Below are positions 21,677-34,170 of a stretch of DNA of 64,000 bases, piece by piece; position 1 is the first letter of the stretch, and each line of letters begins with the position of its first letter. The notes under the pieces are model-generated. The model had not been told where the DNA came from and searched no databases. It saw only the letters and a list, made by a program, of their open reading frames with translations. Both the position numbers and the translations under genes were made by a program. The stretch is from Syngnathus acus (Eukaryota > Chordata > Actinopteri > Syngnathiformes > Syngnathidae), in assembly GCF_901709675.1 (NCBI RefSeq), contig NC_051100.1, forward strand, positions 6,386,001-6,450,000. Direction: 5' to 3'.

Positions 21677-24600
21677 GTAATCCCTTCTCCACTTGCCTAA
21701 ATTTTAATGCAGTCTGTTAGTCACACTGTTGCTGGCTGAATGCCTTAAATATTACACGACACTGACTGATGATGGCACTGTGATGAAGCTTCATCGAAAT
21801 CGATTCAGGACACGGCTCATTCTTCACCGTTTGCTCAATGCAAGAGCGAGAGATGAACTCGGAATAATTCAGTGATTGCAACTCAACAATAATGAACGAA
21901 AGTTGCGTATAGATTTAGCTGAATGTTGGTTAAGTGTTTACCGGTGATGATTCTGTACTTCATTGCAGAGGGCAAATCTGTTTAGTGATTCAACTTTCTA
22001 GTCGTGCAAAGGCGACTTCCAGGTCAGATTGGAATGACAGGTGCATGGAAGCAAAGGAAGCATAGTCAAAGAGAGGAAGTGACACCCTTGATGCAGGTCT
22101 GTGTGAGTGTGAGAATGACAAAGCAAGTCGTATAGAGATTATTACACATGAGTGAGGATCACACAGAGCCAGTGTCCCCGTTGCATTGTAATTAGAGTAC
22201 CGAATGGTAATTAGGGAAATGATATATACAGTATTCATGCTCTGATGTTAATCCAAGACCGATGCAGTGCACGCGCACACGCACACCATTTCTATTCATG
22301 GAATCACGTAACGGCACAGCACATCACTCATTGTTATTCCTTCCCCTGTGTCATTGTGCGCCTTTGTTCTTATTTCCAGTTTAGTTGCTCACTGGTTTCA
22401 AAGGTCCCAGACAAAAAAAAAAAAAAAAGAGTGCATGCTCGTCTCTCAGGTGTGAGTTTAAAAGGAGAGTCCTGCTGAGATGAGCATCTTCTCTCACTCT
22501 CGAATTTGCTCAGTTTTATCATGGCACTAATAGGAAGACTTAATTGAAGCTAATGTAATAGCAATGAATATATTTAGGTTTCATAGCAGTTCATTAAAGT
22601 TCAGAAGTTCAGTAAAGTCGACTGGCTATAAGATTTAGAATCTGACTGAAATTCTTGGGGAAAAAATACTGCAGAGGACTTCTGTCATTTACTTTTTTGC
22701 TGCTATAAATACAAGAGCTAGAAGTAGAACATTCTGTGGATGTTAGGTAAAGTGATAGCCTGCTTGTAATCACAATCAATATTTATTTTTAACTTTTTTT
22801 TTTCTCCCCACACTGCAAAAAGTAATCTGTAACATGACTTACAGGGTTTTGGTGTTTTAAAAGAAAATTTGATTCCAAAGTCAGACATTGCATCATACCA
22901 CATGCTTTCTTCCTGTGTATTTTTTCCAAGTGCAACGTAATGCTATCAATCAAATAGAAAAAAATATTGACAATAAACTGATAATCTATCCACTTTAACA
23001 GAAGACCCACTTGGGTTATATTTACATTCTTTATTTCTGCTCAGTTCACACAATTGAGCAGCCACTAGTTGCGAGTTCAAAAGTCACAAGAGACATGAAA
23101 ATAACCATTAGATTAAAAAACAACATCAGTGAGAGCTGTCACATAAATTTAACCGAGCTGCCTAACTGGTACAGGCGTTTGTGCATAGAAGGTCAAACTC
23201 CTTTCCAAATGTGAGAGTGAGACCTTCCCTGTTTGGCTTCACGCTCCGCTGCCTACGGGCTTGTTCTGGGCTTAGAAGCGACCTGTTCGGCCAACTTCAC
23301 ATCGCATCACATTACACTGCTCACGAGGCGTTCAGGTGAGTCGAGGACAAGCGAGGAGAGGAGTTTTACACTGGATAGCTAGAGACGGTCACATGCCAAT
23401 GACTGTCTTGCTCCTTTGTTTTTTTGTGTGTCCTTTGACACTGATTCTTACGCTGTCATGAACAGAGTATTCATAATCTAAAAGGTTTGATGTAAAAAAA
23501 GCTTGACATCTGTCAAAAAAAAAAAAGACCAATTGTTAACTCAGAAAGCGGAATGTCACTTAATGTTAGAAAACTACAACCATTCGTCATGATAATTGAA
23601 GTGCACATGCCCACATCAATCTCTGAAAATCTAAAAACAATTGCTTTATTATTTTTGATTTTATGGGCAGCTATAGCGAGAAAAAGGTGCATGAAAAACA
23701 AAGTACTGTGCAATTTGGGGGGTGGGGGGGGCAACAGGGCAACCTTGGTGGGGTGCATCCAGAGTGACACGAAAATCTACTTGACCCACTTTAGTTCTCA
23801 GTAGCTCAAATTTAGATCACATCATTAAACAAACACATTTGTGTTGTTTTACAATAGTTATTCTTTTAACAACCAGCATTTATTGTCCTCATGTTGGGAT
23901 GATCTGATTCAGCCAGGCAAAGGTCATGCTGAGACCTGGTAAAAAAAAAAAAAGTCTGTCTAAAAATATGAAATGTTATTAAACCTTATGAATAATGAAT
24001 TGGTCCTTGCTAAATATCAGTGTCGATGCCAGCGCGGGCAATTTATTGTTTATCTAAATGTCAAATCCATCAGGGCTCATTTTGTTGTGAACTCAACACC
24101 GTAAATATTTAAATAACTTCACTGCGAGCGGCCAGTGAAACACTGCGGGAAAAGTCGTTAGGGAAACAAAACTCTTCACAAGTAAATTACTATCCCACAA
24201 ACCCAAACAATTTTGCGTAATTTATTCAGAGGTCTGGTTGCATTTAGAGCTGCTTTATTGTGACGCACGGTAACAGCGTGCCTCACATAAAGATCAGCAG
24301 GCTAAAATGGGACAAATTCACATTAACATGTTCCCACTGAGTCGGAACTAAAGAGGAAAAGCACGTCTTAATAATTCAGTTCAAAACAGACCTCTGAGCC
24401 AGTGACACAATATGCGGAGCATAACCTTGAGCTAATGAGCAAATTTGCACGCAAACGAGACCACAATGCACATGCATACACACACATCTGTGCGTGCAGA
24501 CTTTGGGTTCATGGTAGCACGCTATAGCATGCGAGATCACAGAAACAAGTTCAAGAACTGTGTCAGCCATTGATACTTTCACCACTGTTTTACGTATGGA

Positions 24601-25099
24601 TGTCCTTATTGTAAAGTCCTATAAAGGCCATTATAAAATTATAAAAATATGATAGGATGAAAATGTATGATCCTATATTTAAAATTCTAGTGGGTTAAAT
24701 ATTTTGGGGCTATTATAATAGTAAACCAGCTACCATAATGGGTTTTGCCCTAGTTATTTTCTGGGTAATATTTTGAGTTTTTGGAACGACATCCGCTCCA
24801 ATTAGGAATGTCGTCTTCGTTGGCAGACCTGTCAGAGAGTGGGAGTACTTTGTGGATGTCAGCCAATAGTGAAAAAATAAATTCCTCTTGATAAACTGAG
24901 GGAGGAGGGACATTTTAGATGAAAGAAAAGGAAGACAATATGTTATGTGTCATGTGCTTCCTGATTTTGGTGTAAATCAAAGCTAAAGGAAAATAAGTGG
25001 GAGTCAATGAACTCACTTTATTTCAGTTCAAAATTGCTCTGATCTTTTTTCTTGGTCAGTCTATGTTGACCAAGAAAAGCCATTTAGCCTTTTTGAGTC

Positions 25100-25300
25100 C
25101 ACTGGCAGAACTAAAGGGGTGACCATGTGGGCTCTAGGCCCCCTGAACATACTTGGACCCTTCAGGTGACTCGCAAGATATTTGACTTTTGGGCAATTTC
25201 TTTTCATATTTTTTTCTGCCCACATTTACCCCAACGCACAATAAATCTTTATCAGTGTCTTCTGAAAAATTCTTAGGGTTTTTAAAAGAAAAAAAAAATG
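25100..25300. repeat. Dispersed repeat fragment, copy 1
   Basis: Contains 'aggccccctgaacat' followed by 'tttgacttttgggcaattt' and a T-rich tract. The order resembles 36960-37210 (CCCCCTC, 'attgactttttgggtatta', T-rich tract). Probably two diverged copies of one dispersed element. Confidence 0.4.
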
Positions 25301-25642
25301 CTTTGCTGAATCCCTGAGATATCCATGGCAACCCAATGGCCATGTTTGAGCATTCAGACCACCATTGTTTTGCACACTTTGTAAAGCACATAAAGAGCTC
25401 CACTACTGTACATTTAATGATGTGAGGAAAACATTCACAGAAATGCAAAGGCAGCACTAGAAAGGCTTCAAGGCCAAGTATAGAACCCGGTTTAGTGCAC
25501 TTCCAGCAACACCTTTGAAGTCACCCTGTACTTCCAGGGAGGATGTGACAGGGTGCGAAAACGGATGAGATCCTTAGTGGAAAAAGGCCCCCGGAAGTCC
25601 CCCCCCACAAAGAACGTCTGCCGCAGATCAAGGGGGGAAAAA

Positions 25643-25820
25643 TATAAAGTCAACCTTTACAGCAGACATCCCTCCTCCTCATCACTTTGCACTCCAAAGT
25701 CTTTCTTCAAAGCGGGATAATCGGAAGGCTACAACGGAAATGGGTCTGAACACATTTCCCTGCAGGCATTGTCACTTTAAGAACCCAACTTATTTGAGAT
25801 GCACGGTGGAAGACAAGTGA
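25643..25820 (+). other. Candidate TATA-driven first exon with short ORF
   Basis: TATAAAG at 25643-25649 is followed by a 90-base leader, an ATG at 25740 and 26 codons ending in TGA at 25820. A good donor (GACAA|GTGAGT) at 25816 would bypass that stop. The peptide begins MGLNTFPCRHCHFKNPTYLR, with a Cys-x-x-Cys. No homologue is recognised and no second exon was found. Confidence 0.2.
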
Positions 25821-25829
25821 GTCATAAAA

Positions 25830-28800
25830 TTGGGTTGAAACACTGTTAACCCTGTTCGAGACAAATTTGAACTTTTGTAATTTGACGGTGATTATTAAAA
25901 ATAGCCTTAATGATATTTAAGTGTGGGCCTAGGAAAATCTTGAAATGGTGAAAAAATATTTCGGATGATCATGCATACTAAAAAGTCATACAATTAAAAC
26001 TTGGAGTTTATAATTTGCTAAGTTAAAAGTTGAAAAAAAGCCTTGTCTTATTTTAAAAGTGACAATCACATCACATGGACTATATATACATATGAGTTGT
26101 GACATCATCAAAAGCATTGCGTGTGTGTAATGTGAAATGTTGACACATAATCACATGAAGTAACATCAAAGATCGCCTTTGATTGGCCCGAGTATGCGAG
26201 TCGGTCACATCTCTACGCGTTGACGTGTCGTCGTTTCCAGATAGCCTTAATGGCATATGCATCTATAATGATGGCTCTGCTGCATGTTACTTTTAGAGAC
26301 ATGCATCAATATTAAGACACTCGCAGGAAACGTGTTCAGTATACTTTATATAATGTGAGAGGTTGCTCTCCTGCTATGTGCACTTTGCAGACATTATTTA
26401 TAGTCACCATTAAAAGGTGCAAAATCCAGGGAGCATGTCATGAGAAAAAACATTTCCGTTATTAATATTATTATTTTTTTAACATTGGGTTTGAAAGAGT
26501 ATTTGGAATGGAGACCCAAATTGCAAAAAAAATAAATTATATATAGGATTTATTACAAAATATTTATTTATTGACTCTGACTTTTGTCTCCTGTAGGTTT
26601 TTATGTATTTGTTAAGATAATACAAACAACATTTTGATAGTATGCTTTTCCATTACATTAGGTTTTGCACAGCTCCATATTTGTATGTGATGGCAAATGT
26701 TCAAATTGTCACTGTGAAACATTCCAAAATTCCTTAGACTAACTTTCCATGAAAAGATTCTTGAAATTTATCATGCCTTTGCAACCCATTCTCCAGCTAC
26801 TATTGTTTCTATTCGTTTAAGTGAGAGAAAAGTCCTTTATTGTATTCAGACTGTTTCAATCAATCAAGTGATTTTACTTCGCCCAGCAAACTGCAGGAAA
26901 ATACTGATGTTTAATTCCCTGTCACAAGCAACAAAAGACTGTCACGATTGTCTGCGCTTTGAGACAGACTGTCGCTTTCATGCGTTAACAAGAGGGCGGC
27001 TCATGAACACAATACAACTACTGAAATAACACACTGCGTTTATCAAGTTATAGCCAGCATATTTCACTTCTTCAAATGCAAAATAGAACGAAAGAGAATG
27101 GCATGTGTGGAGGGCTGGGGGTTGTGCTTTGAAATAGAATAAACAATGAGCAGAATGCTTCTCCATGAGCCGCCACCTTATGTTTGTGTCTCCCAATGAA
27201 CCAAGGAGCTACATATGGGGTTTGATGCCCCTAGCAGGGTTACCTTTGGAAAACGGGTCCCACGTGCACGACAAAGCATGGCTCAAATGATCCCTTGTGA
27301 GGAATAATTATTGGATTTAGTTATACATTGCCTACACGTAGAACACCGGGCTCACGAGCATCAATAGATACAAATGATCCAGTGGTCCTCCTTTTCCAGG
27401 TGTCCCACAAGGTTCCGTTTGAAGTCCCCAAATCTTTTTATCTGGCCATCACAGATTTCTGTGCCACTTTTTTCAAACACAATTTCAAGTGGTTTTGCAT
27501 CAAATGCTTAAAAAAAAGTCAGCTGTTGTGTTCCACCGGCTACATTGTTTACTATTGAATTTCACGTTTTTGTACTTGCTGCCCCCCATGATTGCTTGCT
27601 GGTCAAACTGAATATATATTTCCTTTTCATGTCTCGCTAACAGTAGTACATCATGTAATACATTTTGTCATATGTTGAAGGCTTACAAATAGAAACAAAA
27701 CATCTTAAGTGACAGCATCTTAACCTTTAAAATTGTGACCTTTAATATCAGGGATGACCTTTGGATTTCACAGCATGGTCTAACCATTTGTAACCATAAG
27801 ATTTTGATCAGTACTTTTTTTTAGCGCTTGGATAATAAATAAAGATGGTCATTGAATGGAGTCTTGTGACATTTGAGATGAGTCTTTTAAAATCAGGACC
27901 AAATCTTAAGAAAGCAACCTTTGATACTGACAGAACTAAATAAGTCATCGGAAATTACGATGAAAATGAACAAAACATGTCCGCCATTATGAAATCAGTG
28001 CTCCACAATAAATAAACAAAAAGGTTTTCAATTTGATTTCCGTAGGTTTTGCATAATCTCCGAGATTAACAATGGAGTACTTCTTTCAAAGCCCCGCCTC
28101 CTGCTGCTCTGCTGTGTACAACATGAAGCGAATGTGATGAAATAGAAAATATGGATGAGTCTATTGCTTCCTCTGGCAGCTTCTGGAGCATAGCGTCATA
28201 GAGCATTTCGGTCCCCCCTCCACCCCTACCGGCCTCCTTAAAGCGCTCTGGCAAGCTGAGCTTTTCATGAATCTTATGTTCACTGTTCAATTATTCAGCC
28301 TGCCTTCCACTGGTAGAAGGCAGATGCAGAATTAGAAGATTCTAGTTTTGGATTAATCACACCACATGGGTGTTTATCTCCTAGGTAGTGATAATATCAC
28401 GTCTCTCTCATTGGTGTTAGTGAGGCTCCGGGTAGCCGTGACTGTAGTGACAATCCATTGGTGTGTACCTCAACGGGGGTATTTAGTATTTTCGTCAAGA
28501 TGAAGGTGTCTAGGAATGCGCTACAGCCCAAAGCAGCGAGAGGCGAGTGAAGATTAATTAAATCTCCAGGGTTTCTTGCAAGTTTAGTGGAGAAAATATG
28601 ATATTCCTTCATCTGTACTATGGCTCTGATGCACATGGCCTTCATGTCACCAATTTCATCTTCCCTCATTGATTCCCTTCCTCTTTCTGTACCGATTTTC
28701 AATGGCAGAGAAATTTCGGCCAAGGCTCATCTGTTTTCTGGGTTTGATCACGTGAGATGAGCCGATGAGATTAGCCGACAGCAAGTGGCAGTACAAAATG

Positions 28801-31800
28801 GCCACTCCATATGACATATAATTGTAAAGAGCATTTTTTTTGTTTTTGTTGACAGTGACTTCCCCTTTAAGGAAACCTTATTTTAATAGCCGTGTCTTCC
28901 CAAACTTTTGTCCATAGTTTCCACCTTCGATTTTTTCTCGTCGTCATATTTCAGACACATTCTACAACTGTTAATGTCCGAAGTCTGTCTGCCTGCCCGT
29001 CTTCTCTTTCCCTCCAATATTACATGCCTTACATCACTCTCCATTCACCTCTGTACAGCCTCATCGCCAAAAATTTCCATCTGCCTTTGGCGGCTCCTGA
29101 TTTCCCACAATTGCGTCATCATTTTCCAATTTGACTTTTTTGTTGTTGTTGCTAAACTGCAGTCAGAACGTTTAAATTACAACAATAGTCACAAACGTTA
29201 AAGCGCTTTGATAATCTGTCATGCAATATTGCTTCATGCACTGTCACATCCGAGCACATACTTAACGGAGTTTCGAGATGACAACATGCGTAGAAAAGAA
29301 AATGTGCAGGTGCCGACGGTGTCATAGCATATTACAATGTATGTGTAGGCAAGCAACATCAGAGGTGGCTCCTCAGGCCTGCTTGACAGAAGGGGTGCGT
29401 CGGCATTTGTCACAGGGTTGTTGTTCAACGTGACGGCCATGTTGTCCCCCCCCCCTTTCCCATGTAACTGCGGCGCCATCCAACATGATGTGACACGCGT
29501 GGCGATGCTAAGCAGATCTGAGCTGGCTCCTCGCTTCACACCAATCTGTGTGGCCTCCTCCTCGGGCAAATGTCTCCTGAAGCGCTGACGCACAAGTACA
29601 CACATGGCGCTAAATGGTTAATCCATTCATAGTTTCCGTGTCCTCCCCTTTGGCACTCTGTTTTATTCTGGTTTTAATTGAGGAAGTCTAATTCAGAGAC
29701 ACAGCAACGGATGGAGTGAAGGCCATTATTTGAGTAGAAATAGGGAACATACTCTGCTGCAAATAGTGAAAACGCAAATGTATAAATATTATCTGGTGTC
29801 AAAATCTGAATCAGGATTTTGGTTCACGACAGAATTTTATTCCCATGTCAGCAACGTAAATCGAATTTGGATGGAAGTCGATCACTAACTTAACTCAGAA
29901 CTGTAGTTAAGTCGTTACAAAAACTTTGCAGCTATAATTAGCTGTAGCTTTGTTTTGAACTCTGTCTCTTTTGTGTTTTTAAAAAAATGCATTCCCTCCA
30001 TTTGTACTATTTTAAAACTCAGTTGCCAACTAGGTTAAAGGTCCTTAAAAATAATTCCCCTTCACAAGTGGGTCACTAAGCAGCACAAGGTCACCAATCG
30101 AGATGCATTTAATCGTTGGTAGCTCAAAGGTAGGATGTTGTGGGCCTAATTGATGTCAATGTGTGTGTATGTTACTTAATGTGTTGTGGATCTTAAATAA
30201 GTTCGGGCCACTGGAGCCTTAGCGTTAATTAAGTGCTCAAGACAGATTTCGGCCTCGGCAGCACACCGCACTCGCCCTCTACAGGATACACACGTGCACA
30301 AATCGCGCACACACACACATGCATACAATAATGGTATGCAAGAAATATGAAACAATGAGAGCATAGACCTTTGTTGTGGTTAGAAGTTTAAAAGCTGGCA
30401 GGCTACTTTCTTGGTTACAAAGATGATGTTAGACGAGGGGACCGTACCATTTTAAATCTACCGTAGGGAGGTTCTTCCACCGTGACCTAATTGGAAAATT
30501 GAGAAATCACCCAATCAAAAGTGCAGGGAGAAAAACCCCCAAAAGAAACCCAAATGTCATGACATCTCGAACCTTCTTTCTTGAAGCTTTAAAGCCATCG
30601 GAAGTGAGTTTACTGAGCGAGTGACTGAGATTTTGCTGATTAGGCTTCCCCAGCCTTCATCCCAACATCTTCATTCCACATCACCCCCCCACCCCCTAGA
30701 AAAGATGGAGCGTCGTTAGTATGCAAAGGAGCGCAAGTACAAACTGCTTACTTCTCTTCAGAAATATGAAAATGAAATATTTACGAGTTGAGAGAGCAAT
30801 CGTTTTGAGCGGGAGAGTGTGAGTGAGAAGGATGAGGATGGGAGGGAACAGATGCCATTTTCCACCCCTCTCCATTTGCCACCCTGTCCGAGTCCTTGCC
30901 GGGGGAACGCCTATCCCCACCCCACCACCCTACTCCTGTTCTCCATGCTTAGATCTTGAACCTGAACAACATTGTGTTACATCACAGACTATTTTCTGGA
31001 ACCATCTAAACCTCCCATCAGCTGGCAGACGTCATGCGCCATCTCCACAGGCCACGTCTCTTAATGGCTGTATTTATTATGTTTGCTATTTTTAAACGTT
31101 CACATATATTTGTTTAAAATGTGTGAGAACTATTTAATTATTCAAAACACAAGCAAACACACGAAACCAAGAATTTCTTGCATTCACCCATCTCGTTTTG
31201 TCATCGTGATAGCGCCGTCTTCAACGTGTCGGTCTCATTTATCTTCCTTCCGCTGGCGTGCTCTTTGTTTTTCGAATTTCTGCGTGATTCGTCTTCCTGT
31301 CGATTTATCTGCGTTGCTCCTTCACCTTCCCTTTCCATGTTTTGTTAGGGAACCGAGTCGATCCACTTTTGATTAGTGCTACGCTGACTATCTCGTTTTA
31401 ATATTTACGCTGAGTAATTGTTAGTTGTCTGACTCAAACAAGACCTGTGAATTAATCTAAATCTAGGCAATGCAACTGTTTGCAACTCTGATTTTCCAAC
31501 ATGATATAGATTCATGAATATTTGACTTCCCATCATATGCATTTTATTAATTTTTAACTTGGCAGTAAAGTACTACCTTTTGTCATTAGCATGCGTGCAT
31601 GAGCTTGTATTTAACACCGTCGGCGTCACGGAAACTCCCGTAGCCTCTCATTATTCTTCACAGAGGGCAGATGACTTATTGATTAAAATGACTCATTTAT
31701 TCAGATGAGACATCTGGAGAAGCCTGGGGCTTATTTTAGTCATGAAATCAGCCTCCTTTCTTTTCTCCAACACCCATGTCCTACAAAAGACATCACACAT

Positions 31801-31890
31801 TTGTTTGTACACATTTGATTGCATTTTGAAAGCTATGAATAAATTGACACACAAAATACGTAACTTTTGGGTAAATTCGCTCATAAGGGT
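25830..31890. other. Gene-poor AT-rich region
   Basis: No protein-coding exon recognised on either strand. Reading frames of 60-120 codons occur but none shows family similarity, consistent splice borders or codon bias. C-rich tracts occur near 29448 and 30685. Confidence 0.5.
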
Positions 31891-31892
31891 CT

Positions 31893-31985
31893 TTTATTTT
31901 ACCCATCCATTTTCATTTACTCATGTCTCGATCAAGGTCATGGGTGAGAGGCGGTGCACACCCTGGACTGCTCTCCGACCATTTG
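31893..31985 (-). repeat. Teleost interspersed repeat fragment (reverse)
   Basis: 'acccatccattttcattt' and 'cacaccctggactgctc' are the reverse complement of the common teleost repeat 3' part ending in AAAATGGATGG. Related forward fragments lie near 43265 and 58640. Confidence 0.6.
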
Positions 31986-32147
31986 CTGGTTTAAAATATC
32001 TCTGTTGGGTAAATTTGTTAGGATGAGTGTGGAGTATGATGTCGAGTGCATTGTAATATATCAAATTGTATTATTGGGAACTCTAACAGCGTTGTAACGT
32101 TTTGAAATAATAATTTGATTATTCATGACTAGATAACAATATATAAC

Positions 32148-32210
32148 CACGGGCGGTGCTAGGACTTTTCTTTTCCTTGGGGGCCTGGGGGGGGCTCTCA
32201 ATGCGAAACC
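32148..32210 (+). repeat. Dispersed repeat fragment, copy 2
   Basis: 'gggcggtgctaggactttt' followed by a G-rich run. It starts like the 35297 copy ('ggggcggcgctatg'). Confidence 0.4.
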
Positions 32211-33960
32211 TTTTTTAAACAGACCTAAACAAATTCTTCACAATACGCTGATAAACATTCATTACATGTAAATTGGAAAGCATATTCGGGAAAAACAGCA
32301 AATACCTAGTCGGTGCCCCACTTCTCTGGCTCCAGCTTTTAATATACCAGCTAGCAAAATCTGTCCAGCTATAGTCATTTGCATTATCATTACTTGTAAA
32401 CATTGCATCGTGAAAAGCAAGGTGTATTCATTGACTTCAGCCAGAAGTTCATTGTTAATAGTTATATGAACAGTGCGTATTGTGATGTCAGCCACCCAAG
32501 CATGGAAAAATAATTTGAGATCATCCATTCAGTCCATTTTTTTTTGTACATGTCAGTTATTGGCGTAGAACATATTTTGACTTCAACTTGTATTTCATAT
32601 TGTGAGGCAAGCAATGTCGATTTTGACCACACAAGTAATAAAATATATTTTCTTGATACCCGCGCTCAAGACTGGCAATTGGGTGAGAGGAAAGTCAATG
32701 GAGATGAGGCATTACTTGCTGATGGGGAGTCATAGTCAATGTTATTGGCTAAAAGAGACAATGGAGCAAAGGGCAAATAAGGAATGTGGATTTGAACTGT
32801 TGCTCCCATTTGCTAATGTTATCTCATCCTCTGTTCTACAAAGCCCTTAGTCGTCTAGGGTCAGCATCTTAAAGTCAGCATGGGGCCTCGGTTCAATAAG
32901 TAGGCCACGGTCTTCATGTGCCCCATGTGCGCATATGTGCACCCGTGTACGATTGAAGTGGAGCTTTTTGCAAGTTCATATGAAAGCTCTTGTTTTGACA
33001 GTCACTCGACACGAGGATTAGATGAGCAGCGAGAGTTGTATTAATCCTCGGCAGCTAAATACCGCCTGAGCCCCCCCCCATCACCACCACCCCTAAAGGC
33101 TCCTAAAACTGGGCAAGGATGGAGAGGCTGGGATTGTGTAAATGTGTTGTCAGAGCACACTCATTACAGGAGGGTTATGGATGGTACATTAGTCCTTGGT
33201 AAGAAGTCCTTTCATTTGTGTACTGTATGACCCCGACATGAACCTTCTTCTAATGAGATCCACATGGCCCCATCATGTAGATAAGTGGCTAATTTGAATT
33301 TAGAGCCAATTCTGGGTTGTTTTTTTTTTTTAAATGAATGTATTTTTTAATCATCTCATACCACCGTGTTTACATTTAGTGGATACATGAAACGACCCAC
33401 GCACAAAATACTAGGAAATAAACATAATCAGCTTTCAAGTATAGCTCAAGTCCTCATAGCTGTTATTATGTTGGTTTTCTTTCGACAGCAAACTAGTGGT
33501 GCTCCAAGTCGTGAACTTCAGTTTTCTTAATTGCTTTTAGACCTGACTCATCGACAAATTAGTTTCACACAGTCGACCAAATTATGAGCAGTCAATCGAG
33601 GACTGCCACCTAAATTATTATTGTGCTACAAATTGTTGGTGTTTCTATTCCCATCTGGAAGGAATGTCATAATTAGAAGTTAATACTTAAAAGAAAATCT
33701 CAATAGATTTACTTGGTGTATTAATGAATGATGAATGATTAATGATTATTGAAGATAAAATCATTGCAAAAGTTCAAGTCAAGTCCACACTTGACTTCTT
33801 GACATCTCCTACTTTATAAAATGGGAATTTCTGAATGTTTTTATCATGCTGTTACAGTAACCTTGAATGCGAAGTCAACATGAAAAACTCAGCTATGACG
33901 TTATAACTGGCAGATGTGACAGGAGGAGGCTGATCTATCCATCAAAACATTTTTTTTTAA
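32211..33960. other. Gene-poor region
   Basis: No exon recognised. Several short reading frames on both strands, none with family support. Confidence 0.5.
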
Positions 33961-33964
33961 TTCT

Positions 33965-34170
33965 TTAATAATAATAATAATAATAAATTATATTTATAAC
34001 GCACTTTACATTCGGGGGAATCTCAAAGTGCTACATGGCAAATAAAAACAAGAAAACAAAGCAAGGACAAGTATAAAACAACAGGACGACAACCAGGATA
34101 TGAGAACAGGAATTACGGAAATGCTATAGTAAAGAGGTGAGTTTTAAGTCCGGTTTTGAAAGAGTGGATT
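33965..34170 (+). repeat. (AAT)n plus LINE/SINE-like fragment
   Basis: A short AAT run leads into 'ttatatttataacgcacttta', then 'ctcaaagtgctacatggc', and 'gagttttaagtccggttttg'. These words recur in fish genomes as part of a retroposon-type repeat. No coding remnant recognised. Confidence 0.5.

Larger units (their letters stand above)
20451..25600. other. Gene-poor AT-rich region
   Basis: No recognisable protein-coding gene. It contains the orphan exon-like segments at 21601-21676 and 23220-23335, an A16 tract near 22413 and a G-rich tract near 23717-23730. The remaining reading frames are short and lack splice or family support. Confidence 0.5.
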
